Shown here piece after piece: positions 35,586 through 44,138 of a stretch of 55,173 nt of DNA. The position numbers and the translations under genes are program-made. The notes beneath the pieces were generated by a model. The model was not told the origin of the DNA, did no database searches, and worked only from the letters and a program-made list of their open reading frames with translations. This DNA is from Clostridia bacterium. GTDB taxonomy: Bacteria > Bacillota > Clostridia > Oscillospirales > CAG-272. The stretch's first letter is position 1, and every line of letters begins with the position of its first letter. The stretch spans positions 1 to 55,173 of the forward strand of contig JAFYOX010000053.1 in the NCBI GenBank assembly GCA_017547755.1, in the 5' to 3' direction.

Positions 35586-37766
35586 ATGCCTATTTCCTTT
35601 ACCAGAGAAAACAGCCTCTTCCGGCTGACCACAAAGAACACCCTTTACGCGTTCGATATCGTCAAGGGCAAGCTGATCCATCGCTACTACGGCAAGAAGG
35701 CCGGTGCGGTCGTCAAGACCTTCGCGGACGAGCCCGGTGATGTATGGTCCTTCGCACCGTACGCAAAAGAAGGTGAAGTTTACTTCTCCCTCGACACCCA
35801 GCCGCTCGAATATTCCTGCTTCGGCAGCGGTGACTTCCGCACCACCGCGCTCCGCATCAGAAACGGCGCGGGCAACTCCGTCACGGGCTTTGATTACGTT
35901 TCCCACAAGATCCGCAAGGGCCGCGTGGAAATTCCGAACATTCCCTGCGGACGTGCCGACGAACGCACCCAGACCCTCGACATCACCCTGCGCGACACCG
36001 CGTCCGGCTGTGAACTCCATCTCTACTACACCGTATTCTACGACTGCGACGTGATCTCCCGCTACGCTTCCATCACCAACAAGAGCGGCGGCGATGTTGT
36101 CATCGAAAAGTGGATGAGCCTTGCGCTCGACCTGCCCGGACACAACTACGACGTTGTTTCCCTCGCCGGTGCGCACTGTTTTGAACGTGTTTTCAACGAA
36201 CGTACCCCCGTATTCCGCGGCAATCTCTCCATGTGCAGCCGCCGCGGTGCATCCAGCCATCAGATGAACCCCTTCATGGCTGTCTGTGACCGCAAGGCGG
36301 ACGAAAACCGCGGCGACGTCTACGGCTTCAACTTCGTATACAGCGGCAGCTTCCTCAACGAAGTCGAAGGCGACCAGACCGGCAAGACCCGTGTCCAGGT
36401 CGGTCTCGGCGAAGAAAACTTCAACTACCGTCTGAAGGACGGCGAAACCGTCTTTGCTCCCGAAGCGGTCATGACCTACTCCGCAAAGGGCTTCGGCACC
36501 ATGTCCCGCAACTTCCATCACTTCACCAACGATCACATCGTTCCCGCAAAGGCAAAGGAACGCCGTCCGGTCGTTCTCAACTCCTGGGAAGCGTTCTACT
36601 TCGACATTGACGAAAACATCATGGTCGACTTCGCGGCTGCGGCTGCAGAATGCGGCATGGACATGGTCATCATGGACGACGGCTGGTTCGGCGCACGCGT
36701 CAACGACAAGGCAGGTCTCGGCGACTGGTACGTCAATAAGAACCGCTTCAAGGAAGGCCTCGCTCCGTACGTGGAACGCGTCAAGAATACCGGCGTGAAG
36801 TTCGGCATCTGGGTCGAACCCGAAATGGCAAACCCCGATTCCGACCTCTTCCGCGCGCATCCCGAATGGTGCATCCGCTGCCCCGACCGTCCGATGTCCT
36901 ATTCCCGTTCCCAGTACGTTCTTGACATGGCAAATCCCGAAGTTATCGAATACCTCAAGGGAATGTTCGAAGAAACCTTCCGCGGCGTTCCGATCGACTA
37001 CTTCAAGTGGGATATGAACCGCCACATCTCCGAACCCGGCTCCATGTACCTCGGTGCGGAAGACCAGGGCTCCATGGAATACCGCTATATGCAGGGCGTT
37101 TACTCCCTCTTCCAGTGGTTCCGGGAAACCTATCCGGACGCAATGATCGAAAACTGCTCCGGCGGCGGCGGACGCTATGACCTTGCAATGATGGCGGTCT
37201 GCTCCCAGATCTGGACGAGCGACAACACCAACGCAAGAACCCGTACCCTCATCCAGTACTCCTCCATGCTGGCATACCCGGCATCCGTAATGAGCTGCCA
37301 CGTCTCCAACCCGCGCGGCAATATGCACGAACTTGATCTCAAGTACAAGGTTGCGGTAAACGGCGTTCTCGGCTATGAATTCAACGTTCTCAATACACCC
37401 GAAGAAGTCAAGGAAGAGATCCGCCGTCAGGTGAGGGAATACCGTACCTTCGACCGCGTCATCACCGACGGCGAATACTACCGCCTGTCCTCTCCGTACG
37501 AATCCGACGTTTCCGCGTACTACTTCGAACTGGGTGACCAGATCCTGCTCAGCGCGATCCATACCAACGGCAAGTCCGTCATCGGCAAGAAGAAGCCGTG
37601 CACCAAACTCGCCGTACGCACCGCGGACGCGAATGCGACCTACCGCGATACCCGCACCGGCATGACCGTCACCGGCGAACAGCTGAAGAAGGGGATCGAA
37701 ATCGGCGAATTCGCACCCGACGAATCCGGCTGGGACGCAAAGCTCTGGCATTTTGTGAAGGAATAA
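35586..37766 (+). CDS. GH36 alpha-galactosidase
   Basis: The 726-residue protein shows the GH36 features: N-terminal beta-supersandwich, TIM barrel with WEAFYFDI, WVEPEM, catalytic nucleophile D476 in FKWDMN, and acid/base D546 in IWTSDNTNA, followed by a beta C-domain. These positions agree with well-studied family members. It removes alpha-1,6-galactose from melibiose, raffinose, galactomannan and like sugars. No signal peptide, so cytoplasmic. The start at 35586 follows AAAAAAGGAGA; an upstream in-frame ATG lacks an RBS. Codon use is strongly biased, suggesting high expression. A hairpin of the 3'-repeat family follows the stop by 7 bp. Confidence 0.85.
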   Translation: MPISFTRENSLFRLTTKNTLYAFDIVKGKLIHRYYGKKAGAVVKTFADEPGDVWSFAPYAKEGEVYFSLDTQPLEYSCFGSGDFRTTALRIRNGAGNSVTGFDYVSHKIRKGRVEIPNIPCGRADERTQTLDITLRDTASGCELHLYYTVFYDCDVISRYASITNKSGGDVVIEKWMSLALDLPGHNYDVVSLAGAHCFERVFNERTPVFRGNLSMCSRRGASSHQMNPFMAVCDRKADENRGDVYGFNFVYSGSFLNEVEGDQTGKTRVQVGLGEENFNYRLKDGETVFAPEAVMTYSAKGFGTMSRNFHHFTNDHIVPAKAKERRPVVLNSWEAFYFDIDENIMVDFAAAAAECGMDMVIMDDGWFGARVNDKAGLGDWYVNKNRFKEGLAPYVERVKNTGVKFGIWVEPEMANPDSDLFRAHPEWCIRCPDRPMSYSRSQYVLDMANPEVIEYLKGMFEETFRGVPIDYFKWDMNRHISEPGSMYLGAEDQGSMEYRYMQGVYSLFQWFRETYPDAMIENCSGGGGRYDLAMMAVCSQIWTSDNTNARTRTLIQYSSMLAYPASVMSCHVSNPRGNMHELDLKYKVAVNGVLGYEFNVLNTPEEVKEEIRRQVREYRTFDRVITDGEYYRLSSPYESDVSAYYFELGDQILLSAIHTNGKSVIGKKKPCTKLAVRTADANATYRDTRTGMTVTGEQLKKGIEIGEFAPDESGWDAKLWHFVKE

Positions 37767-37773
37767 TATCCTG

Positions 37774-37836
37774 CGGGGAAACCTTTCTGCAAAAAGGTTT
37801 CCCCGCACCCCTTCCAGAAAACTTTATACTATTTAT
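37774..37836 (+). repeat. 3'-end hairpin repeat, copy 1
   Basis: GCGGGGAAACCTTT and its complement form a stem (37774-37807), followed by ACCCCTTCCAGAAAACTTT and TATACTATTTA. It starts 7 bp after the GH36 stop. Related copies lie at 50656, 49296 and 50822. Probably a terminator or mRNA-end stabiliser. Confidence 0.7.
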
Positions 37837-37946
37837 TTAACGTAAGTTCGATAGAATTCTGTCCTGACAGTTTTGCCGGTAGGAGCGACCAGTGCAGTTG
37901 TCAATATAAAATTTCCTCGAACTCACGTTATTTAAACTATTTATTA
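37829..37946. mobile_element. possible MITE-like element
   Basis: Inverted ends TAACGTAAGTTCGA (37839-37852) and TCGAACTCACGTTA (37918-37931), one mismatch, enclose a 65-bp interior. The outer direct repeat ACTATTTATT occurs at 37829-37838 and 37937-37946 and could be a target duplication. It has no coding capacity and lies in the leader of the UROD-type gene, where it may instead be a regulatory hairpin. Confidence 0.35.
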
Positions 37947-37960
37947 TAAGGAGAACTCCT

Positions 37961-39169
37961 ATGAATTCGAGAGAACGGGTACGTGCGGTGCTGAATCACG
38001 AACTTCCGGACCGGGTACCGAACGGGCTCGGCGGATGTGAGACGGAAGGTCTGCACATCGTCGCATACGACAAACTCCAGAAAATTCTCGGCGTGGAAGC
38101 ACAGCCGCCGCGCCTCGATACATTTATGACCAACGCGGTCTTCGAAGAACCCGTGATCCGCGCCATGGACGGCGACATCATCCTGCTGGCGTCTCCCCGG
38201 ATGTGCGCGAGCGAACTGCGCGGCGATGCCGCCGGTCAGTGGAAGGAACAGGAACTGTGGGGACACACCTTCCGTGTGGCAGCCCGCGAACGGTTCCGGA
38301 ACAACGACGACGGCACGGTCACATGGGAAACGGCGGGAAACGCGATCTGTCCGGCAGGCGCGTATTTCTTCGACCACAAGGGAAACACCGACCTGATGGC
38401 GGACTTCGGCGTACCGGATCCGGATGCGTTCCATCCGAACGATACCTTTTCCGACAGCTTCCTCCGCAATCTCGAAACCGCCGCAAAGCGGCTGTATGAG
38501 GAAACCGATCTTTCCCTCTGCCTCGGCGAAACGATCACCGACCTGCAGATCGCGCCCGGCGGCATGATCGGCTCGATGGTCCTCATGATGGAGGAACCCG
38601 ACGTCATGCGCGCTCTGCTCGACAAATGCGCGGATGCGGCACTGAAACAGATCCGCCTGCTCGATCAGGCGGTCGGCAAGTACGTGGACATCCTCTCGAT
38701 CGCGCACGATTTCGGCGACAACCGCGGCGTCACCATCGGCGAACACCTCTGGCGCAACATCTACAAGGACGCCTACCGCAAACTCTTCCGCGGCTGGCAG
38801 GAGATCACGGACATGAAGGTCAACCTCCATTCCTGCGGCTCCATCGACACCATCCTGCCCGATCTGATCGAATGCGGCGTGCAGGTGGTCAATCCCGTGC
38901 AGGTTTCCGCGAAAAACATGGGTCCCGCAAGCCTCAAGGAACGCTTCGGAAACGACGTCGTCTTCTGGGGCGGCGCGTACGACGTCCAGCTCATCCGCGA
39001 TTCGATGACCTACGACGAAGTGTACCGCGCGGTCAGCGAAAACATCCGCATTCTCGGTGCGGGCGGCAATTATATCTTCTCCGGCGTGCACAATCTGCCG
39101 GCGACCATGCCCGAACACCATCTGAAAGCCATGATCGACGCCTACCGCGATACGAGGGATTACCGATGA
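37961..39169 (+). CDS. uroporphyrinogen decarboxylase (UROD)-family protein
   Basis: The 402-residue protein has the family start (RERVRAVLNHELPDRVP) and typical later motifs (LHSCGSI, NPVQ, FWGGAYDVQ, FSGVHNLPA). The fold is shared by HemE and by the methyltransferase-type MtaA/CmuA proteins. It sits in a sugar-degradation region with no haem or corrinoid genes nearby, so haem synthesis is unlikely. Many gut anaerobes have such genes next to glycan loci and their reaction is not known. The stop overlaps the start of the HAD gene (ATGA). A possible MITE lies in its leader. Confidence 0.65.
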   Translation: MNSRERVRAVLNHELPDRVPNGLGGCETEGLHIVAYDKLQKILGVEAQPPRLDTFMTNAVFEEPVIRAMDGDIILLASPRMCASELRGDAAGQWKEQELWGHTFRVAARERFRNNDDGTVTWETAGNAICPAGAYFFDHKGNTDLMADFGVPDPDAFHPNDTFSDSFLRNLETAAKRLYEETDLSLCLGETITDLQIAPGGMIGSMVLMMEEPDVMRALLDKCADAALKQIRLLDQAVGKYVDILSIAHDFGDNRGVTIGEHLWRNIYKDAYRKLFRGWQEITDMKVNLHSCGSIDTILPDLIECGVQVVNPVQVSAKNMGPASLKERFGNDVVFWGGAYDVQLIRDSMTYDEVYRAVSENIRILGAGGNYIFSGVHNLPATMPEHHLKAMIDAYRDTRDYR

Positions 39170-39867
39170 GTACGGAAGCAAACAAAGTCCTGTTCTGGGA
39201 TTTCGACGGAACGCTGGCGATCCCGAACCGTGCGTATCCGTGGGCACTGAACGAAGCGCTCGTTTCGCTCGGCTACGAAGCGCCGTGGAAGCTGGTCGAC
39301 CGCTGTACGAATACGGTCATCCCGTGGCACACGGGACATTACCTCTATCCGCAGAACACCGGCGCGCAGTGGTGGAACGATGTCACCCGCCGCGCGGAAG
39401 TTTTCTACGAATGCTGCGGCGTGAAGCCGGAAGATTACGCCTCCGTCAGTGAAGCGTGGCGGCGGATCATGCCGACCTACCCGCATACGCTGTACGACGA
39501 CGCCGTGACCGTCCTGCGCCGCTGTACGGACATGGGATTCACGAACTGCGTCCTGTCGAACAATTATCCCGAACTGCCCGACGCCATCCGTATGCTCGGA
39601 CTCGGGGAATTCTTTACGGCATATTTCGTTTCCGGAGCGATCGGATACGACAAACCGCGGCCGGAGATCTACCTCCACGCTCTGCGTGAGATGGGGAATC
39701 CCGAAACCGCATACATGATCGGAGACAATCCCACCGCCGACATCAAAGGCGCGAAGCTCGCCGGACTGAAAACGGTCTGGGTCCACCCGAACGATCATCC
39801 CGACGGATCCGCGTATGCGGATTTCATCTGTAAGGAACTGCCGGAGATCCCGGACGTTCTCGTATAA
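39166..39867 (+). CDS. HAD-superfamily phosphatase
   Basis: The 233-residue protein has HAD motif I DFDGTL (D12, D14), motif II LSNN, motif III lysine in YDKPRP and motif IV GDNPTADIKGA, with a helical cap (about 20-90). This is the beta-phosphoglucomutase/phosphoglycolate phosphatase group, which dephosphorylates small metabolites. It overlaps the UROD gene by four bases (ATGA) and is probably translated with it. A terminator follows 5 bp after the stop. Confidence 0.75.
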   Translation: MSTEANKVLFWDFDGTLAIPNRAYPWALNEALVSLGYEAPWKLVDRCTNTVIPWHTGHYLYPQNTGAQWWNDVTRRAEVFYECCGVKPEDYASVSEAWRRIMPTYPHTLYDDAVTVLRRCTDMGFTNCVLSNNYPELPDAIRMLGLGEFFTAYFVSGAIGYDKPRPEIYLHALREMGNPETAYMIGDNPTADIKGAKLAGLKTVWVHPNDHPDGSAYADFICKELPEIPDVLV

Positions 39868-39871
39868 AATC

Positions 39872-39898
39872 AAAAAGCCGGAAAACTCCGGCTTTTTG
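39872..39898. terminator. bidirectional terminator
   Basis: AAAAAGCCGGA and TCCGGCTTTTT arms with a short loop; A and T runs on the two sides suit both the HAD gene (plus) and the heparinase-like gene (minus) that meet here. Confidence 0.85.
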
Positions 39899-39902
39899 TC
39901 GT

Positions 39903-41840
39903 TTATTCGGTGATTTCGATCTTTCTGCCCGGCAGATAAAGCGTGAATCCGGTTTCGGCGGGATCGGCGGACGCTTCCACGGCTTTGATCTCCGGGAAAT
40001 CCGGACGCTGCGGGTAAAGTACGGTCACAACGCGCAGATTTCCGGTAAAAGGAACGGTCTGACGGATCGTCGGGACGGCATAATGTTCGACATCGCCCAC
40101 GCCGTGTACCGGGAACCATCCCTGGAATTCCGGCGTTTTCTGTCCCTTGACGATGGAAATTCCGCCCGCGGAAGAGATCACGGAGAACGCTGTTCCGTCC
40201 TCAAACCGGCTGGTAACACTGTTCCGGTCGAGCATCGTCGGGACGTTTTCGAGATGCCAGAGCAGTTCCGCGCTGTGCGGCGCATCATCCGGCGCGGCAA
40301 AACGGTCGATGACGACAAAGAACGGCGGCAGTCCCTGTTCATCCTTGCAGAACAGGAAGCGGCGCGTGTGCTTTACGTCAAGGAAATCGGGACCGTAGCC
40401 TTCATCGTACGTCGATTCGGCAGTGTCGCGGTGCGGTTCGCTGACAAAATACGCGGTATCACAGAGTTTGCGGATATCTTCCGGCTCCCAGTGGTACCGT
40501 GCGCGGCAGTTCTGATCCATTCCGTCGATGCGGGCGGTGTTGTGTGCCCGGGTCGAGAGGACGTACTTCCGCATTTCCGACTTATCGTAATCGAAGATCC
40601 CCGCTTCGTGGAGCATTTCGTGTCCGTAGGCAAATACGGTGACGTTCAGCTTGTCTTCGTGCTGATGACCCGCGCCGAACGGCGACATATCCATGTACGC
40701 CCAGACCGCGTCGGGTTCCCAGCCGGTACGGAAGACCGCCGCACCGCCGTAAGGCATCAGAAGCGAACCGTACGACGGAGGTGTTCCCTCTTTCCGTCCG
40801 GAGACGATGTAGCGGTAGACCTCGTTGTCCGGGTAGAGGCGCATCGCGCCGCGCAGTTCCGCGGCGGCATCCACACGGTTGCTGTCGTTCGCCGCAGGGG
40901 TATGCAGGTCAGGTGCGGCGAGCTTGACGTAAACATCGTTGAGGGAAATCAGACCTTTTTCGAGGAAATCGGGCGCCGTTTTTCCGGTACGGCGGTACAT
41001 ATCGAGGATACCCATATAGTTGTGCACCACCACGGAATGATAGCCAACGCTCAGTTCGTTCTGCATCCCGTCGGGATAGACCTGCACGTCCAGCTCTTCC
41101 TTCAGACGGGTCAGGGCATATTCCAGCCACGCTGCGCTTTCGCGGAAGAACGGGAATACGTGTCCGATGCGCGCAAGACCGTGCAGTTCCATGATGAGCC
41201 AGTTGTTCTTCGTATTGAAATTCCGCAGACGCCATGCGTGTTCCCACAGGGATTTGCAGAAGATCACCACGGCATCGTCGCTGACGGCGTGCAGGAACGC
41301 ATGGAACGTATACGTCCACGGCGCAATACGGATGCCGGCTTCAATGGTACACCAGCAGATCGTTGCGTACCCGCTTGCGTTCTCGGGTACCTGTGCCTGC
41401 TTCGTCCACGAAATGAGCTGTTCCTCCCATTCTTCCGCAGCCTTCCGGTCGCCGGTCAGAAGGAAGTATTCCGCGAGGAACTTCCATTCGGGATGGCGGT
41501 TGAGCTGCCACGGCCATTCTTCGTAACCGTTGTAGGTGGGGTTGAACTCCCAGTCGATCTCCTTCCCGAACGTATAGGGCACGCGGCAGGAGATGAACGT
41601 ATGTCCGAACACACGTTCCGCGACGGCACGGACCGTGTCCGCACGTTTTCCGACGGCTTCCCGTTCGCCGGCAAGGTACAGCGCAGGGTTCAGCGTTTCC
41701 CGCACGTATGCGGCAAAACGGCGGGTCGCTTCGGCAAAATTCCCGTCACGCGCAAGCTCCGGAAGCCCGGACAATGCGGGAACGGCGGTGTCGATGCACT
41801 CGGTAAAAAAGCGAAGATCGCTCAGACGTGTGGTTTCCAT
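39903..41840 (-). CDS. heparinase II/III-like polysaccharide lyase
   Basis: The 645-residue protein has a helical toroid (about 1-340) with YNGYEEWPWQLNRHPEW and NNWLIMELHGLARIG, and a C-terminal beta-sandwich with GAGHQHEDKLNVTV and RAHNTARIDGMDQN, as in heparinase II/III and alginate-lyase families. These cleave uronic-acid glycosaminoglycans or alginate by beta-elimination. No signal peptide, so it likely acts on imported oligomers, removing unsaturated ends. Start at 41840 after GAGGTG; a GTG at 41849 is an alternative. A sigma-A promoter precedes it and diverges from the GH5 unit. Confidence 0.7.
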   Translation of the reverse strand: METTRLSDLRFFTECIDTAVPALSGLPELARDGNFAEATRRFAAYVRETLNPALYLAGEREAVGKRADTVRAVAERVFGHTFISCRVPYTFGKEIDWEFNPTYNGYEEWPWQLNRHPEWKFLAEYFLLTGDRKAAEEWEEQLISWTKQAQVPENASGYATICWCTIEAGIRIAPWTYTFHAFLHAVSDDAVVIFCKSLWEHAWRLRNFNTKNNWLIMELHGLARIGHVFPFFRESAAWLEYALTRLKEELDVQVYPDGMQNELSVGYHSVVVHNYMGILDMYRRTGKTAPDFLEKGLISLNDVYVKLAAPDLHTPAANDSNRVDAAAELRGAMRLYPDNEVYRYIVSGRKEGTPPSYGSLLMPYGGAAVFRTGWEPDAVWAYMDMSPFGAGHQHEDKLNVTVFAYGHEMLHEAGIFDYDKSEMRKYVLSTRAHNTARIDGMDQNCRARYHWEPEDIRKLCDTAYFVSEPHRDTAESTYDEGYGPDFLDVKHTRRFLFCKDEQGLPPFFVVIDRFAAPDDAPHSAELLWHLENVPTMLDRNSVTSRFEDGTAFSVISSAGGISIVKGQKTPEFQGWFPVHGVGDVEHYAVPTIRQTVPFTGNLRVVTVLYPQRPDFPEIKAVEASADPAETGFTLYLPGRKIEITE

Positions 41841-41872
41841 GAAAATCACCTCGTTCGCTTGAATTTGGTTTT

Positions 41873-41901
41873 ATTATACTATATCGCACATACAAAAACA
41901 A
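41873..41901 (-). promoter_or_regulatory. sigma-A promoter
   Basis: Minus strand TTGTTT (41901-41896), 17 bp, TATAAT (41878-41873), before the heparinase-like gene. Confidence 0.65.
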
Positions 41902-41932
41902 TATTTTTCCGTCCCGGAAGCGGATTTTTTTG

Positions 41933-41961
41933 TTGATTTCAACGGCGGAGGATGATATAAT
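41933..41961 (+). promoter_or_regulatory. sigma-A promoter
   Basis: TTGATT (41933-41938), 17 bp, TATAAT (41956-41961), before the GH5-like gene and the genes after it. Confidence 0.75.
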
Positions 41962-42010
41962 ACAGAAAAGACTGTGAACGAATCTTCCATAATACAAAGG
42001 AGAAACTGCC

Positions 42011-43171
42011 ATGAAACCGTTGACCGACTATTCCTGGGTGCGCGGTGTCAACCACTACCAGTGCGGAGAGGAACAGCTCCGCCGCGAACTGGGTTACGGC
42101 AAGCGCGTGAATCTCAACGCCGTACGCATCTGGCTCGACCGCGGCTGGTACGAGCGCAATCCGGAAAAATACATCGCCGATCTCGTGAACTATGTCCGCA
42201 TCTGCTACGACTGCGGCTATCAGGTCATGCCGATCCTCTTCAACGGGAATTTTCTCGATCCCGAGACCCTCACGGAGACCTATTACGAACGAAACGATGC
42301 CTTCGCGCGCGCCGTTGTCCATGCGCTGAAGGACGAACCCGGGCTTCTGATGTGGGACATCATGAACGAACCCGCCTGCAACGGATGGACGTACGCGGGC
42401 GACATCGACGAAGCCGAAAAAAAGCGCCGGTACGATCTTCTCTGGGCATTTTTACGGAAATATTCCGCGTTCGTGAAGGAACTTGACCCCGTCAACGCGA
42501 CGACCATCGGTCACACCGTTGCGGCGGAAATCGAACCGACCGCAGACTGCGTGGACGTTCTGTCGTTCCACGACTACAGCGGCACGCGCAAAAATCTGTA
42601 CGACAACTACGGTCTGGCGGACGAACTGTCGAAAAAGTACGGCAAGCCGGTCATGCAGACCGAAACCGGCTGTCTCGCACGGTGCAATCCGTACGACGTG
42701 ACCCTGCAGGCGTGCGAAGAATACAAAATGGGCTGGTTCGTGTACGAACTGATCATCCACGGCCGCTGCGACTCCGAACACGGCGTGTTCTATCCGGACG
42801 GCACCGTCCGTGATCCCGCGACCATCGCCGCCATGATGGGATGCTACCGCTGCCGCGATCTCGACGTGATGGTCGTGCCGATCCCGAACCGCGAAGGTCA
42901 GGGACAGCGCTGCGTGGACGACATCAGACGCGCGCTGACCGAATACACCTGCGACGCGTTCGACTACCGTCCGTCCGACATCGCGCAGCTGCTTGACGCC
43001 TGCGAACGGGCGGCAAATCTGCTCGAATGCTGCGACATGATCCCGATGGCATGTCCGCCGACCGCGCGCATTTTCGCATGGCGGAAGATGGAACGTCCGC
43101 CGCTTGCGGAGATCCGCCGCTTTGCATACGAACTCGCCAAGCAGATGCAGGACATCTGCGAACTGCTGTAA
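42011..43171 (+). CDS. GH5-like glycoside hydrolase (clan A)
   Basis: The 386-residue protein is a TIM barrel with WDIMNEP (acid/base E120) and MQTETGC (nucleophile E218), the paired glutamates of clan A, in the order of GH5 cellulases and mannanases. A C-terminal alpha-helical tail of about 70 residues is unusual. No signal peptide, so intracellular. First gene of a plus-strand unit with the metallophosphoesterase, Gfo/Idh and beta-helix genes (gaps of 22-30 bp). Start after AAAGGAGA. Subfamily and linkage unknown. Confidence 0.65.
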   Translation: MKPLTDYSWVRGVNHYQCGEEQLRRELGYGKRVNLNAVRIWLDRGWYERNPEKYIADLVNYVRICYDCGYQVMPILFNGNFLDPETLTETYYERNDAFARAVVHALKDEPGLLMWDIMNEPACNGWTYAGDIDEAEKKRRYDLLWAFLRKYSAFVKELDPVNATTIGHTVAAEIEPTADCVDVLSFHDYSGTRKNLYDNYGLADELSKKYGKPVMQTETGCLARCNPYDVTLQACEEYKMGWFVYELIIHGRCDSEHGVFYPDGTVRDPATIAAMMGCYRCRDLDVMVVPIPNREGQGQRCVDDIRRALTEYTCDAFDYRPSDIAQLLDACERAANLLECCDMIPMACPPTARIFAWRKMERPPLAEIRRFAYELAKQMQDICELL

Positions 43172-43199
43172 TACGTAATGCTGTAAAGGAGGAATTCCC

Positions 43200-44108
43200 A
43201 TGAAATTTTCCGTATTTGCCGATCTTCATCATTATCCGGGCGTCTTCATGGGCGGCACGGACGAAGACCTCGCGTTCATCCAGAAACGTGCGGAAGACGA
43301 AAACTGCGCGTTCATCATCCACGCCGGCGACTTCTCCCACGGCCCGTCGCTCGTTCCGGATTATGTGGAAAAGTACAACAATTTCCACATCCCGAGCTAC
43401 CACTGCCTCGGCAACCACGACTCCGACCATACCCCGTACGACGAAACGCTCCGCCGCTACAATATGCCGGACGGTCACTACTGTTTTGACAACGGCGGCT
43501 ACCGCTTCATCATCTGCGACCCGAACTACTACTATGTAAACGGCGAGTACATCCACTACGACATGGGCAACTACTACAAATTCGGCGCGTACCGCGACTA
43601 TATGCCGCCGGAACAGCTCGACTGGCTCCGCGAAACGATCGATACCGCGCCCGGCCCGTGCATCCTCTTCAGCCACGCAAGCTTCGAACGGGACGACGGC
43701 GTCCAGAACCGCGACGAAGTTCTCAAAATCATCAACGAAGCGAACAGAAAGAAGCCGCACAGCGTGCTGATGTGCATCAACGGGCATCATCACCGCGACT
43801 TCCTCCGCATTCTCGACGGCGTATGCTATTTCGATCTGAATTCCGCTTCCTACGACTGGGTGGAAAAAAAGCACGACAACTACCCGAAGGAGCTCTGCGA
43901 GGAGATCCGTCTTCTCGCAAATACGGTCGTCTACAACGATCCGATCCACGCGATCATCACCCTCGAAGGCACGACGATCACCATTGAGGGGATGGAAAGC
44001 TCGATGTTCATGGGCATCAACCGCGAACACACGGAAAACCCGATCTACGACCGCGCGGGACGTCCCGTCACACCGACGGTGCAGTCCGCAAAAATCACGC
44101 TGGGATAA
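43200..44108 (+). CDS. calcineurin-like metallophosphoesterase
   Basis: The 302-residue protein has ADLH (D8, H10), GDFSHG (D44), GNHD (N72-D74), a histidine in FSHAS and NGHHH, all the metal ligands of this family, so a dinuclear-metal phosphodiesterase or phosphatase is expected. The substrate is unknown. It lacks a signal peptide or anchor. It stands second in the GH5 unit, with AAGGAGG before the ATG, which suggests a role in handling phosphorylated or phosphodiester-linked sugars. Confidence 0.75.
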   Translation: MKFSVFADLHHYPGVFMGGTDEDLAFIQKRAEDENCAFIIHAGDFSHGPSLVPDYVEKYNNFHIPSYHCLGNHDSDHTPYDETLRRYNMPDGHYCFDNGGYRFIICDPNYYYVNGEYIHYDMGNYYKFGAYRDYMPPEQLDWLRETIDTAPGPCILFSHASFERDDGVQNRDEVLKIINEANRKKPHSVLMCINGHHHRDFLRILDGVCYFDLNSASYDWVEKKHDNYPKELCEEIRLLANTVVYNDPIHAIITLEGTTITIEGMESSMFMGINREHTENPIYDRAGRPVTPTVQSAKITLG

Positions 44109-44138
44109 CCGAAAACCGATACGGTCAAGGAGTTACAT

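Noticed and set aside
37839-37931. Known riboswitch class
   Set aside because: The inverted ends and small inner hairpin do not match a class I can recognise; kept only as a MITE-like candidate.
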